Shown piece by piece: positions 46,609 through 57,771 of a stretch of 64,000 nucleotides of DNA. The translations under genes and the position numbers were made by a program. The stretch's first letter is position 1. The number at the start of each line of letters is the position of its first letter. Origin of the DNA: Adenophora triphylla var. japonica (Eukaryota; Streptophyta; Magnoliopsida; Asterales; Campanulaceae). The notes beneath the pieces were generated by a model. The model was not told the origin of the DNA. It searched no databases and saw nothing but the letters and a program-made list of their open reading frames with translations. Location: contig JAFEMH010000075.1 of the NCBI GenBank assembly GCA_022495995.1, positions 913,001-977,000 of the forward strand, written 5' to 3'.

Positions 46609-49600
46609 GTAACGACCCTAACCCTAGGCACTATTTTAATATAACATTATACGCTTTTAATATTAATGATTTCCTTATATGCTTACTTTATATCTTTAAA
46701 TTCTTATATTAGGATAAAAGGATAAGGAAATAAATAATGTTCTAGGAGAAAAAAAAAATAAGGATAGAAAATAGAATAAAGCTTGAAATGAGAGTTTAAA
46801 TTTAAAAAGATTTGGGAAGATTTTATTATTAAAGGATGGTGGGGGGACCATTCCCCTTATTTCCTCCCATCCATTTCCTTAGTCAATCACCATACCCTTC
46901 CCCCTACTCCCTCAAATCCGGCCCCCCCTCCCTTCTCTTTTATCAAATTATTATTCCACCTCCCTTCTTCCTCCTCCCTCCTTCATTTCTTATACTTTCC
47001 CTAGAGAGAAAGCTTTAGAATTCCATGGAAGCTCCCATGTCCAAGCCTTGAAGCCAAGCCATTCTCCACCATTTTCAAGATCAAGAGCATTTTTGGGTTT
47101 GGATCATCTAGAGGATCAAGTCAAGCTAAGAAGATCAACATTTTATTCTAAAAACCTAAAGTGAGTTATTATGACTTCTTTTCTTTGTATGCTCATCAAT
47201 GATTTGATGTTGTTATTGTTATTGTTATTGAAATGATTGTTTAATGCCTTAGAAATCTTCTTGGAAGTTGAGGAATTGATTTATCTTATGGAAGGATGTT
47301 ATTGTTGATCAAAAGTGTAAGAACATAGGTTGATTCGGGATTAAAAAGGGTTAAGCTCGAAATTGGTAAAGGAAGTGGGTTGAGATTAATGTTCATGAAA
47401 GATGATCTAGAGGGTTTGAAGTGGGTGGAAATTGTAGTGATAAATAATCTAGAGTTACATTATTTTGAGTTTACATGATTATGTTGAACTTGGTAAAGCT
47501 AGGGTTTCCTCTCGGTGTTCTTAAGATTAGGGTGGATGGAAAGAAAAGGAATTGAAGTTAAGAAGAAAGAGTTAGAAATTAATTTGAGCTGGAAATCGCC
47601 TTGGGCGGTCGCCCATGGGGGCTTGGGCGGCCGCCCATCACACCAGAACTCACCATTTGCTTGAAAACCCTCTTGGGCGGTCGCCCAAGAGGTTTGGGCG
47701 GTCGCCCAAGACCCCGAAACACGAATTCAAATCGAACCGAGAATTTGTGTAGTAACCTTGTTTGGTCCCTTATAGATTGTGACTCCCACTTAGTAAATTG
47801 AGCTTGAACCTTCATAGAGGCCTTGTCTTATTGTATAATGAAAATGTAGGAATGGTTTACGATACATAGTGGCCTTACTTACTCCATATCTTTGGTGAGT
47901 AGTTTGCAATAGAATAGAAGCTATAGGTTTCACTATTGAGCTAATTGGTAATGGGTATGTATCACCTGGTGGCATTAGATTCAAGTTGTGGAATTATTGA
48001 TTTTATGGGTACCTTAATATTCTAAGTATGGACTAATTGGCCAGTGTTATGTGGCACCCCAAAGTGTGGATTATGTGTTATATAGTGGTGTTATATTCCA
48101 ATGGTGGATTATATGGCATGTTGATTTTATGGTATTCCGGTGTGGATTATTTGGCAAGTTATTGCATTGTTATTCCAAGTATGGATATGTTTACTATGTG
48201 GTTGTATGGTTATCCCAATTGTGGATTTATTTGTTATCATTCATATTTATTGATGATACTATGCATAGTGTATTAAATGGTTGTTGCACTATAGTATTGA
48301 TTTGCATGAGTATACATTACCATGTCGTTATATGATTATCCCTTTTTGTGGATTATAATTCAAGTATCTATTATGTGCTTGAATGTGTTTATGTTCGGGT
48401 GGGTATGATGAAAGTCAATCAATTATTGATTTGTTCTATAAGTGATTGAAGGTTCATCATACCGGTGACCCTCCCCTCCTCTGTGGCCACAGAGTGGGGC
48501 TGTGCTAGCGACTGTATTGAGCATGAAGAAGCCTTCTGCACTGCTGCGATTGGTGTACGGGGGAATATATTATTTTTGGATACTCTATTATAGGTATCTT
48601 TTCTTATATGGATCTACGGGTATGAGTCCTATAAGAGGTGAATGTCTTGGAGGCAATTCACCAAAGAGTGGAGTTTTACTCCCACGTTGTACGACTTATT
48701 GTTCAGACGGGAAAAGGTAAACTGAGGTAACGTAATGTGTTTACCGCTTTCATAATGTGTTATGTGCTACCATGCTATGTGTTGCATCTTGTTTGGCATC
48801 TTGCTGCATTCATAATAGCTCATTGAGATTTATTCTCACCCCTCTCCCTTTACTGTTTTAGATTCCGAGACAGGTGGTCCGACCAAGTAAGGGCGGAAAG
48901 GAGTGTAGAAGTGGTATTTTGGGTATTGTCGGGTTATGTGTACGTTGGTATAATTCATTTGTGGAATTGTATTTATAAATCTTTACTTTATGTTATAACC
49001 GAGGCCCTTTTGTAATTAAAACCGTTTCTTACTTTCTAAGTTAGTCAATTATTTCCCCGTTGTGAAAAGGTGTAGACTTATTTTGAAAATGGTTATAATA
49101 CTTATATTTATTTTGGAAGTTTAAATAAAGATTTTTAAAAGTTTTGATATTTGGGTAAGTTTGAGGACGCTCCAGCTTGGGACACGTGTAGGTCCCGGGT
49201 TGGGGTCCTCTGGTTAATATCGAGCTCGGTTAGAGTTCTCGGGTAGAGTCTAGGCGAGTGAGAGTGTGCGATAACTTACGTCGAGAGTTTAACGCAGGAA
49301 TTTGATCAAAGACAGGAAATGATATTGACCATCCAAGGAATCAAGGAAAGGTGAGTTAAGGAAAGATAGATTCCTTCACCATCATTTGAGGTATTTTACC
49401 TGTCTCAGGAGTAGGGTTCATACTTTTATAAATCCCTGTTCGTTTCGTTCTCATATAGCATTTCATTTCATTTTTATTTGCATATATGGCCGAGAGTTGC
49501 CTTATGTATTGAAGGTTCTACTCCGTTGGGAGAGTACCTCAAATCATTCTTGATTCTCATGATAATTGTGATTAAGTGGGCATGGATTTCCGGTGGATGT

Positions 49601-51266
49601 GGTAGAGATACCAATCCGTGAAATATTGTAATAGTGACCTGAATTGATTGAGTAGTTGATGTGTTTGAGGAGGACTGTCGCAAGAAGCGAGTCTCCTTAT
49701 CTATGTTTGACTTGCCTCCGTGTGTGGTTGAGGCGAATAAGTCATTATTTGCTATTATGTCATATACGCGTAAATGTCGAAAGTATGGCCTAATTTAGAG
49801 TGGTTTATGGTTGTATAATTTGCGTGAGTAATTATACATTGGTGTCTCGTGGTGGAGACTAGGTATATGAGACTAGTATTGAAAATAATAGTCTAAGCGG
49901 AATTATATGAGTTATAAAATATCGCGAGTACGAAATCTTATGGAACTAATATATCTTTGCCTTATGTGCTATTAGTTGACTAAGTGGTGTTTTCCATGTG
50001 AGTTTCAAATTGGGTTTTCATCAGGTATCATACCAAGGTATTGAGGTTTTGAGTTGCTATAAGGTACTATTTTGGTATTCGGATTCTTAGATAGAGGACA
50101 CTAATTGGGATGATGGAATTGACGATTCATCTTGGGAAATTATTGATAAAGAAGATAATTAGCTTAGCGAATCTCCGTAAGGATAAATTAGTACTATAAT
50201 TAGAAAAGATGATACTTGGTGGTTAATTATAAGGTTATAGAGATCTCAAATTAGTAACTGTAAGCAATAGGTATTCGTTATCACTTGTTGATAATTTGCA
50301 TGACTGATTTTAGAAACTAGTAGGATACCCAATGGTTATTAGTTGAATTTTCGGAGTGTTACAATTTCCGTGAAAAATTGCTTTAAGGATATACTTAAGA
50401 AAACATTTCTATCTAGTATGACCGTTTTGAATTGTGGATTGTGTATTAGTTATGGAGAGGTAAATAGGGTAAATGCGAAGAAGTATAATAGATACAGTTA
50501 TTGGTGACTTAAAAGATCAACTTCAGAAATTGGTAATATATGTATATGGTTCGTTTTGAGAATTGATTATCATTAGTTGGGAAAATGGGGATGAATCTTA
50601 TTGGAAGACAGGATACTTTAGGATGATTATATACTATAGGTCGACTTAGTTACGTGAATCATATGAGGGATTAGTGTGATGCTTGAAAGATATTGACGTT
50701 ATACGGATTTTGAGTTTGTTGATGGTTATTGAGAGTTAAGTTAGAGTATACTGTAATGTTTAATTGAAATTCGGGAATGATTGATCGATGTGAGTTCCAA
50801 TTATATTTTCTGATTTAGAAATTATAGTATTTGATTGGGAACTAGATGTTTACAATATGTTGTTGCTAAGTACGATACTAATATCAAAGGTAGGGATAGA
50901 TGACTCAAATTAAGTAAAAATGTTGAATATACAACTTGAGACATTATTGGATTGAGGATGATTTACCTAGTTTATAATCTTAATGGTTGTTTTAGTGTTC
51001 TTTATCGGAGATAGTAATAGTATTGCGAGATTGTGTTTTCTTATAGAGAAATTAACTAAGTATAAATATTATGAGTGGTGGCTACACTATAAATAGAAGT
51101 CAAACAAGAATATTATGTTAGGAGTGTTTTAAATGTGCTTTAAAACTTTGGATTGTATATTGAACTTCGGTATGAGCAATTGTGCCCTTCGGGGATAGAT
51201 GATTTAATAAGGTCAGTAAACCATTTTCGTATAAATTAAAATCTGTGAGTAATTTAACTATCTACC
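46609..51266 (+). mobile_element. Long LTR-like insertion in element B (possibly a Tekay/Del-type solo LTR)
   Basis: Begins TGTAACGACCCTAACCCTAG, a start common in plant chromovirus LTRs, and ends at or near CTACCTCA before antisense gene 2 resumes. Contains CATTGAGATTTATTCTCACC (48822) near a polyadenylation-type region, and a repeated TGTGGATTATATGGCA-like motif (48030-48360). No coding domain was seen in 4.6 kb. The flanks lack a target duplication and antisense gene 2 is truncated at the junction, so insertion was accompanied by deletion or recombination. Family assignment is tentative. Confidence 0.45.
47602..47708. repeat. Four TGGGCGGTCGCCCA palindromes
   Basis: At 47602-47615, 47624-47637 (perfect TGGGCGGCCGCCCA), 47674-47687 (extended by CT/AG outside) and 47695-47708. 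Confidence 0.85.
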
Positions 51267-52299
51267 TCAGAAAATACAAGAAGGCACCTGAAGCTGCCAT
51301 ACAAAGAGGAACTACCTCCGCAGTAGCTAGGTCATCCCAGCCCAACAAAGGCTCCTGCTTCATCCCAAACTGCCGGGAAACAAGCGACGGAATATAGAAG
51401 GAGGACCAAGACAAACCCGGGAATTCGACAACGTAGGACCCTCCCCGCAAGATCCTCCTAGTCTCAATCCTCCGCGGAACCCACCGGCGGATCGATGCGT
51501 ACCAAGCCGTGCCATCCATCTCCCCCAAAGTGATCGATCCATATCCAACACAAGAGGTCGCCGAGCAAATGACCACGGGCTAAACGACGTCGGAGCCTCG
51601 GGCATGGCCTCGAAGTCTACTCTCGCAGCCCACAAGGTGAGCAAAGCGGGGCTTCCCCCTCTCATGAAACGATCCCCGGTCGCCGGACGATCGATACCAT
51701 GAAGAGTCTCCCCCAGACCAACGGGACAATATCCTCTCCCGGCTCTGCTGCCACTACCACATCTAGCAAAGCCCCATCACAAATGCCAAGGAGCCGACCA
51801 TGAAGAGCGTCGCTATCGTACACAAGGCAAATGCGTCCCAAGAGACGTCACTCATCATCAACCATGAACCGCTCCGGCAGCTCGGAAATGTCGATATGAC
51901 TGAATCAAGGATCATGCCCCGCACTTTTCCAACGAAGTACGAAGAAAGCCTGCAAGCTTCACGCGCACCGCAAAGACCACCAATCAAAGGAAGCGAGATG
52001 GTCTCCACCTCCGGTCCCCCATCAAAGCCCGAAAATCCTCAAAAGTGGGCACCATTTCATTATAGGAGAAACAAGACACATGCCTCCTAACATCCTTAAC
52101 TTCGCGGCAGCCCGCAACAAATCCCAATCAGAACCAACTCCTTAAAAGACCAAATCGAGCAAAGACGAAACCTTACCTCGAAAGCCCGTCTCGATGCCTC
52201 ATACGACGCCGCATCCACGTTTTCAGCTGCTCAAGGAAGTGTGCTTGCCTCTCCTGCGAAAGCCTCGGCAAAATTCTAGGGACGTACGAAGAATCCATG
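51267..52299 (-). pseudogene. Antisense gene 2 of element B (DUF7745-like), truncated
   Basis: Starts MDSSYVPRILPRLSQERQ at 52299. Later pieces ISLPLIGGLCGAREACRL and PGLSWSSFYIPSLVSRQFGM align with element A (ISIPLIGDVPVAAKL; PGFCWSSFYIPCLVSRQFGA). It ends at FLYFLR, where the LTR-like insertion begins; the basic C-terminal tail is lost. Several frame breaks. Two CCGTACGG palindromes (52417, 52449) lie upstream. Confidence 0.65.
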
Positions 52300-52416
52300 G
52301 CAAAAATGGAGGTTCCTAGAGAAAATGGGGAAGAAAGCTCGAAAATGGCCGCAAATGGGGAAATGGGGAAGAACCGGACATTGGAAAGCATTTATCTCCT
52401 TCCCAAAAGCAAGGTT

Positions 52417-52462
52417 GGTCCGTACGGACCTCTTTGCATGCTAGGTATGTCCGTACGGACCT
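52417..52462. promoter_or_regulatory. Two CCGTACGG palindromes upstream of antisense gene 2 (element B)
   Basis: GGTCCGTACGGACC followed by TCTTTGC (52417-52437), exactly as in the LTR, and GTCCGTACGGAC (52449-52460) followed by CTCCTTGC. The start codon is at 52299. Confidence 0.7.
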
Positions 52463-52792
52463 CCTTGCAAAAACGAACCCATTTTCCCCGGCCAAAGCAT
52501 AACAACCACCGTCCTCAAGAAACCTTGCTCCAAAGCGCCCAAACAACGCCCAAAGCCATTCCGGCAAACATACACTACGAAACGCACTCTCGGCTCACGT
52601 GGCATGCACAAAAATATAATAATAATAGCAACCATTTCTAGGACAAATCCCTGGAATCACAAAAATGACATTACATCTTAAAATAAAATGCTGTTTGCCA
52701 TGCAAATACGAGTGTTTTATTACAGGTACCCATAAATGTCTGTTGCTAAACAAAAAAAGGAGGGATATGAAAAGAAGGAAAGCAAATGAATC

Positions 52793-55675
52793 CTAATCGG
52801 ACTCCTCGGCATCATCATCCTCGCCAAGGTCCTCCGAGAGAAGTCGGGCATCCCGGCGAACTCGCCCGTCACATCCTCGTCGTCGGAATACCGAGGCACC
52901 CGCGGAGGCTCCCACGAAAAGTAATCCGAAGGATCAAATCCGACGAAAGGATCGAAGAAAGAAGGCTCGAGGAACCCTCACTGTGCGCCATGCGGAGGCA
53001 TGAAGCTGATAAAAGGCTGCTCCTCGAAGGCCCTTCGGCTCCGAAGACGTCCGGCGTCCATGCTATGCCGCCCCCTCGAAGGCCCCTCTGCTGCGGCTCG
53101 GCTCGGCTCTAGGCGGAGGAACGTCTACGAGAATGCCTCGAAGGCATAGGCTCGTGCGCCGGCACGCGACGCGAAGACCGGCAAGATATCTTCGAAGCCA
53201 TCTTCTTCGCAAACGACCCCATCGCCCCGTAACGGCGAGTCCGCATATCATAGGCTCTCCCGGGACTGCTGCAACAAGCGACCAAGGAAACGCTCGGCAA
53301 TACGGTTATACTCAACAACAAAAAGAAAAATACGTAAAAGATGCCAAGATGGAAAAGAGTCGGCACACTCACCGATCTATCGGGGTCCACTCTGTATGCG
53401 GCGGGCACTGCTCCGGGCAGGTACTGAACACCCTCCTCCTCGATCCGTCCCCTCGAACGTACGTGAAATCCGGCCCCGGCATCGGAACCTCTGGGGAGCT
53501 GCGGGCCGGCCTCTCTCTCCCGCGCCGATTACTGCGGCGTCCTCAGCTTCCTCCTCACGAAGGCCCCGTACTCCTCTCCATACAAGATGAACTCCTCGGC
53601 ACCCACACCGCCAAGGTACCTCTCAAAGTCAAGCACATCCATGTCCCGGGAATCAAGCATCCCAAAGGGAGGGTCCCTCGGAGCCACGGGAAGCACACCA
53701 GGGCCATGCTGCCAGAAGACCCGCTCCCCCAAATACATAACATCGCAGGTCAAGCCCCGCAGCATCTTCCGCTGCGCTGTCACCTCGGGAGCCCCCTCAA
53801 ACTCATCTCCCTCATACCGAGCCCACGGGAACAAAACGAACCCCTCCGGGCTACCCCTCTCCAAGCGCTCCTGCACATCCCCGTAGGCGATGGTGAGCTT
53901 CCCCCTGCTGGTCCTCCTCTTCCTCGCCGTACGAGCCCAGCCCAGCATAGCAGGATACGCAGCAACAGCCCCCGGATCTCTATCCCACGGGAAGCACTGA
54001 AAAACCTCATAGAACCACACCTGCGACAAAAACAGAGAAGGCTCGGTGCAAAGAAAACGGAGAAACGACAAGTTGCTAAATCAAAAACTGACAATAAACT
54101 CATACCTCCAAAGCGAAGTCAAACAAAGCCAATGAACTGCGCCACGCGCTTAAACCGGTCCAAAGAGAAGTAGAGCTCACCCAAGCCGCCGCCCCTGGGC
54201 AATATCACAGACCCTATCCGAGTCAATCAAGCTCTCCAACAAAGCAAAGGGAGCCGCGGTCGCGTGGTTCGAGAACAAAGTCTCGGACGGTGCATACCAC
54301 AAAAAGGAGCGCGCCAGCTGCTCCACTGTCACTGGCCGGTACCGGATGTAGGCCCCAATGCAGCCGTGATCTTCGGCTCCACGTCGCTATATAGCATCCC
54401 CGAGGCCCTGCGAGGACGAGGCTCAAAGCCCGGCGGCTCGGTCAACACCACATCGGAGATCATATCCCTCCACCGTACCGGCCCTCCTTTGAAGGAAAGC
54501 CGGTGATCGCGGCAAAGTCGATCGGCGTCACCGTCGCCTCTCCCCCAGGCTCGGATGGAAGGTGTGGGTGGTATCCACTTTGATACTCGAAGAAAGGCCA
54601 AGGAAGACGCTCTTGTTCTTCCTCGTATCAGAAACTCCGAGCCTGGGTTCTCGACGAACACCCCGGGCCGAAGCGTAGACCGGCCTCACGGGACTCGGCC
54701 TACCGTCCACGTAAATATCGAGGCATCCGCCGCCACGCTCAACAACGGCCTCGAGCGACCCCGAGTCTTCATCCTCTTGGCCTTCCCGGCCATAAGCCCC
54801 GCATCCTGCGGGTAAACACAGCAAAGGTACGTCAATCACAGTACTTAATATAAAACAAAGGCACATATAACCCGTCACAAAACACGGCACACATTGCACA
54901 TATTTTTCACATATATCCCGTCACAAAACACGGCACACATTGCACATATTTTTCACATATATCCCGTCACAAAACACGGCACACATTGCACATATTTTTC
55001 ACATATAACCCGTCACGAAAACACGGCACATATCGCACATATTTTCCCCACAAAGTCCGTCACCCAAAAACATGGCACACACGGCACGACACATATGCAT
55101 AACACATTTTCAAAAAAAAAATAAAAAAAATTCGTCCCTACACGGCACACACTTTCAGACAAAACCCGTCACAAAACACGGCACATGTCACATTTTTTCA
55201 CAAAAATTATCACTACACGATAACTTTTCTCATAATGTACATACATAAATAGCATACGGTACAAAACACCAAAGCATGCATTTCATTAGAGAGGCATTTT
55301 TTTTCACAAATAAGAGCTAATCTACACATTTCTGCACAAAATACACATACCCACAATTTTTACATGTCCATTTTCAACAATTCATCAAGAATTTCACAAA
55401 AAGGCATAAAAAAATAACAAAAAAAAATTCAAAAATGCGAAAAACTAAAACCTAGTTCTAGCATTCAAAAATTCGAGCAGGGAATCAAAACGGAACGGAT
55501 TTCTTACCTCCCCAACGTTCATAGAGCGATGATTGTGCACCTCCGGATTCGGATACAAGACATCCGGGTTCTTCGAAGATGGAACGAACGAAATCCAATT
55601 CCTTTGAAGCTCCATCCGTTGCTCGACCACTTCTTGACTGCGTTGACGACGACTCCTTCGAGATCCTTCCGCCAT
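52793..55675 (-). pseudogene. Antisense gene 1 of element B (PMD-like)
   Basis: Exon 1 (55508-55675, 56 codons) starts MAEGSRRSRRQRSQEVVEQR and ends at GTAAGA. A following exon, with an acceptor near 54806, carries pieces such as DTTHTFHPSLGE. Another, entered near 54019, has VWFYEVFQCFPWDRD, LRGLTCDVMYLGE and FVRRKLRTPQ, matching AWFCEVIGFFPWN, LTGLTCDVIYLGD and FVEQRLRTPQ of element A. The C-terminus is acidic (EDLGEDDDAEESD). Numerous frame breaks. The opposite strand is open for 346 codons (53133-54173), but that frame has no motif and is a GC-rich shadow. Confidence 0.65.
54870..55070. repeat. 46 bp tandem repeat in intron 1 of antisense gene 1 (element B)
   Basis: CCCGTCACAAAACACGGCAC, then ACATTGCACATATTTTTCAC, repeated about four times. 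CCGT...ACGG arms give each unit a weak inverted repeat. Confidence 0.85.
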
Positions 55676-55834
55676 TGCAAGTTTATTCAAGCGAAAAAAT
55701 GGAAGATTTTGGTAAAAATGGAGGATTTTTCTCTCTCTCTCTCGCACAGTTCCACGAACTGGAAATGGGAAATGAAGGAGGAGCCTCGGTTTTAACACAG
55801 GTCAAAATGCGGGAGCTGCAAAAAACCGTGGTGG

Positions 55835-55882
55835 TGGTACGGACCTCTTTTTGTGACGGAGTTAGGTCCGTCAGTACGGACC
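55835..55882. promoter_or_regulatory. Damaged CCGTACGG boxes upstream of antisense gene 1 (element B)
   Basis: GGTACGGACCTCTTTTTG (55835) and GGTCCGTCAGTACGGACC followed by TCTTTGC (55865). Both keep the LTR tail CTCTTT. They lie 160-210 bp before the start codon (55675). Confidence 0.6.
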
Positions 55883-56039
55883 TCTTTGCGAGGTGGCCAA
55901 ATTACTTTCACCTTGCCCTTATAATCTTTGCCCCCGTTTGTCCTAAGGCCTTTTCCAGCAAATCCAAGTGCAGAATGGTCCCTAACCCTTCAATTCAACC
56001 ACCGGCCGTCAAGCGTAAGACCGGTCCTCGCCCACTCAA

Positions 56040-56560
56040 CGGCGACTCAAGAAGGAGCCAACACCTCCCAGCACGAATCCCAAGGCACAAGACGCCTCAT
56101 GCTCAATGCTCAATTCAAAGACAGCCCGCTCCAGCGGCAATTCAAGAAGGAGCCAACACCTCCCGGCCACGAATATCAAGGCACAAGACGCCTCCAAATC
56201 CTTCAACGAGCTCCAGCGCCTCTGAAGGTCCGAGTCATCTTCTCAACGAAAGGGCCCTACAAGGTCATGCATCAGCAATTCAAGCACCGGGCGGTCGGTG
56301 TCGAACTCGCCCACAACGGCAACGCAAGCACCGGCCATCAAAGCCCGAGCTCCTCCCCAACAAGTCGAAAGGGAAGTCATACAAGGCTGCATATCCCCGC
56401 GGCCATCATCCTTGCCCACTCAACGGCAAACAAGCGGCAAGAAGGAGCCAACACCCCGATCTGCAGTACAAGGCACGAAGCGCCTAAAACGCCAATGGTG
56501 AAGCAATCACCGCCGTCATCCTTGCCCACTTCGGCGGCAACGCAGAAGCACGGCAAGTCA
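56040..56560. repeat. Degenerate repeats in element B
   Basis: AAGAAGGAGCCAACACC followed by AAGGCAC(A/G)A recurs near 56050, 56147 and 56438. A 302-codon plus-strand frame crosses it but has no protein motif. Confidence 0.6.
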
Positions 56561-56585
56561 TCGTAAGTCCGCGCCTACTCAACAT

Positions 56586-56925
56586 GCGGCTAGAAGACGA
56601 TTCAAAGTCCTCGCGCATTACATCAAGCGGCTAGAAGACGATTCAAAGTCCTCGCGCATTACATCAACTGCGGCTAGAAGACGATTCAAAGTCCTCGCGC
56701 ATTACATCAACTGCGGCTAGAAGACGATTCAAAGTCCTCGCGCATTACATCAACTGCGGCTAGAAGACGATTCAAAGTCCTCGCGCATAACATCAACTGC
56801 GGCTAGAAGACGATTCAAAGTCTCGCGCATTACATCAATTGCGGCTAGAAGACGATTCAAAGTCCTCGCGCATTACATCCGCGGCTAGAAGACGATTCAA
56901 AGTCTCGCGCATTACATCACCGCTG
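56586..56925. repeat. 43 bp tandem repeat, about eight copies (element B)
   Basis: GCGGCTAGAAGACGATTCAA, then GTCCTCGCGCATTACATC, starting at about 56586, 56627, 56670, 56713, 56756, 56799, 56841 and 56881. Decaying copies follow to about 57050. Confidence 0.95.
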
Positions 56926-57124
56926 CCCGACTAAGATGATTCAAAGTCTCTCCGAGCATTCAATATAGCCGCGGGATGATTGCAAAACCGGGCCGCCAAG
57001 ACGATTCAAAGTCCTCCAGCGTGGCACCAACCGCAATCAGAAGACGATTCAAGTCCTCATAACTATCTCCGGCCCGGAAGGCCTTAAACCACCCGATTAG
57101 GAAAATCGTAAAATTTCCATCCCA

Positions 57125-57680
57125 GGACACCACCACGTCCTTACCACTGACCTCGGCGGTCACACGACACTTCAGGGCACCACCACGCCCGCACTCACAA
57201 ATTCACGACCTCTGAACTACGACCAGGCTTGATTCCCGCTGTGGATACGTAGGAATCCTATCACAGGGTCCAGCCATCGACCTATGCGGTCACCCAGGAC
57301 ACCACCACGTCCTTACCACTGACCTCGGCGGTCACACGACACTTCAGGGCACCACCACGCCCGCACTCACAGATTTCACGACCTCTGAACTACGACCAGG
57401 CTTGATTCCCGCCAGGGATACGTAGGAATCCTATCACGGGGTCCGGCCATCGACCTATGCGGTCACCGGGACACCACCACGTCCTTACCACTGACCTCGG
57501 CGGTCACACGACACTTCAGGGCACCACCACGCCCGCATTCACAAAACACTCACCCCACACCCGAACTACGACCGGGCTTGATTCCCGCGAGGGATACGTA
57601 GGAATCCTATCACAGTGGTCCAATTGACCTATGCGGTCACACAAAAGGACACCACCACGTCCTCACATTGACCCTCACCG
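57125..57680. repeat. 172-178 bp tandem repeat, three copies plus part (element B)
   Basis: GGACACCACCACGTCCTTAC starts units near 57125, 57297, 57469 and 57647. Each full unit contains GACCTCGGCGGTCACACGAC and GGATACGTAGGAATCCTATC. Confidence 0.9.
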
Positions 57681-57771
57681 GCCACTTCCTCTCCCAAAGA
57701 CGCGATCCATTAGGACCCTTATCTTATCGGCGACCCCACTTCTTTCATAAGTGACGTCGTCGAGGGCTTCC

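Noticed and set aside
46835..47160. Possible host gene 5' leader (pyrimidine-rich, followed by an ATG)
   Set aside because: It lies in the LTR-like insertion starting TGTAACGACC, and no coding exon or protein match follows.
53133..54173. 346-codon open frame on the plus strand
   Set aside because: It is antisense to the PMD-like gene of element B, GC-rich, Pro/Arg/Ser-rich and without motifs. The minus strand shows the conserved protein.
55579..56487. 302-codon open frame on the plus strand
   Set aside because: It crosses the first exon and upstream region of antisense gene 1 and a repeat region. There is no recognisable domain.
56586..56925. CRISPR-like array
   Set aside because: The repeats are contiguous with no unique spacers, and this is a plant retrotransposon.
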